Shown here piece after piece: positions 5,465 to 5,487 of a stretch of 5,487 bases of DNA. The DNA is from Proteobacteria bacterium SPGG2. GTDB lineage: Bacteria > Pseudomonadota > Gammaproteobacteria > Acidiferrobacterales > SPGG2. The translations under genes and the position numbers were made by a program. The stretch covers positions 1 through 5,487 of the forward strand of contig LXTK01000217.1 in NCBI GenBank assembly GCA_001643475.1, given 5' to 3'. Position 1 is the stretch's first letter. The number at the start of each line of letters is the position of its first letter. The notes beneath the pieces were generated by a model. It was not told the DNA's origin and did no database searches. It saw nothing but the letters and a program-made list of their open reading frames with translations.

Positions 5465-5487
5465 TCCGGGCTTATTTCTCATGCCTT

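Noticed and set aside
5481..5487. ATG at the window edge as the start of glnD, which often follows map
   Set aside because: Only seven bases are visible and no good ribosome binding site precedes it, so it cannot be supported.

Overview
This window holds a conserved housekeeping locus of a proteobacterium. The minus strand carries rpsB-tsf-pyrH-frr-uppS-cdsA (cdsA is cut by the window edge). The plus strand carries map, divergent from rpsB. This order, with map facing away from rpsB and uppS directly after frr (no dxr between them, unlike E. coli), is typical of Pseudomonas-like Gammaproteobacteria. Protein motifs agree, but a betaproteobacterium cannot be excluded from this sequence alone. 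Base composition is moderate, with no obvious foreign island, mobile element, tRNA, rRNA or CRISPR.

Layout from right to left. Map (methionine aminopeptidase) runs rightward from 4700. Between map and rpsB (4426-4699) lie two candidate sigma70-type promoters on opposite strands that overlap almost completely, then a roughly 114-nt rpsB leader with a hairpin just upstream of its ribosome binding site. rpsB (ribosomal protein S2) has a normal core but a C-terminal extension of about 155 residues. That extension consists of a segment built from imperfect DNA repeats, a Lys/Ala/Thr-rich basic tail and a short acidic end. A short GC hairpin followed by a T-run separates rpsB from tsf (EF-Ts) and may act as an attenuator. 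pyrH (UMP kinase) begins with TTG and is preceded by a 7-codon mini-ORF. frr (ribosome recycling factor) is packed against pyrH. uppS (undecaprenyl diphosphate synthase) follows after 13 nt, and cdsA (CDP-diglyceride synthase) starts inside the 3' end of uppS.

The genes cover translation (S2, EF-Ts, RRF, N-terminal Met removal), pyrimidine nucleotide supply (UMP kinase) and envelope lipid synthesis (UppS, CdsA). They look like one growth-linked operon with map expressed divergently.

I see no new multi-gene system here. The most unusual feature is the repeat-derived extension of S2: the same DNA unit is read in two reading frames, and one copy pair shows a compensatory change in a small hairpin. 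Other points worth checking are the overlapping divergent promoters, the pyrH start region (mini-ORF or G-run frameshift) and the displaced start of cdsA.
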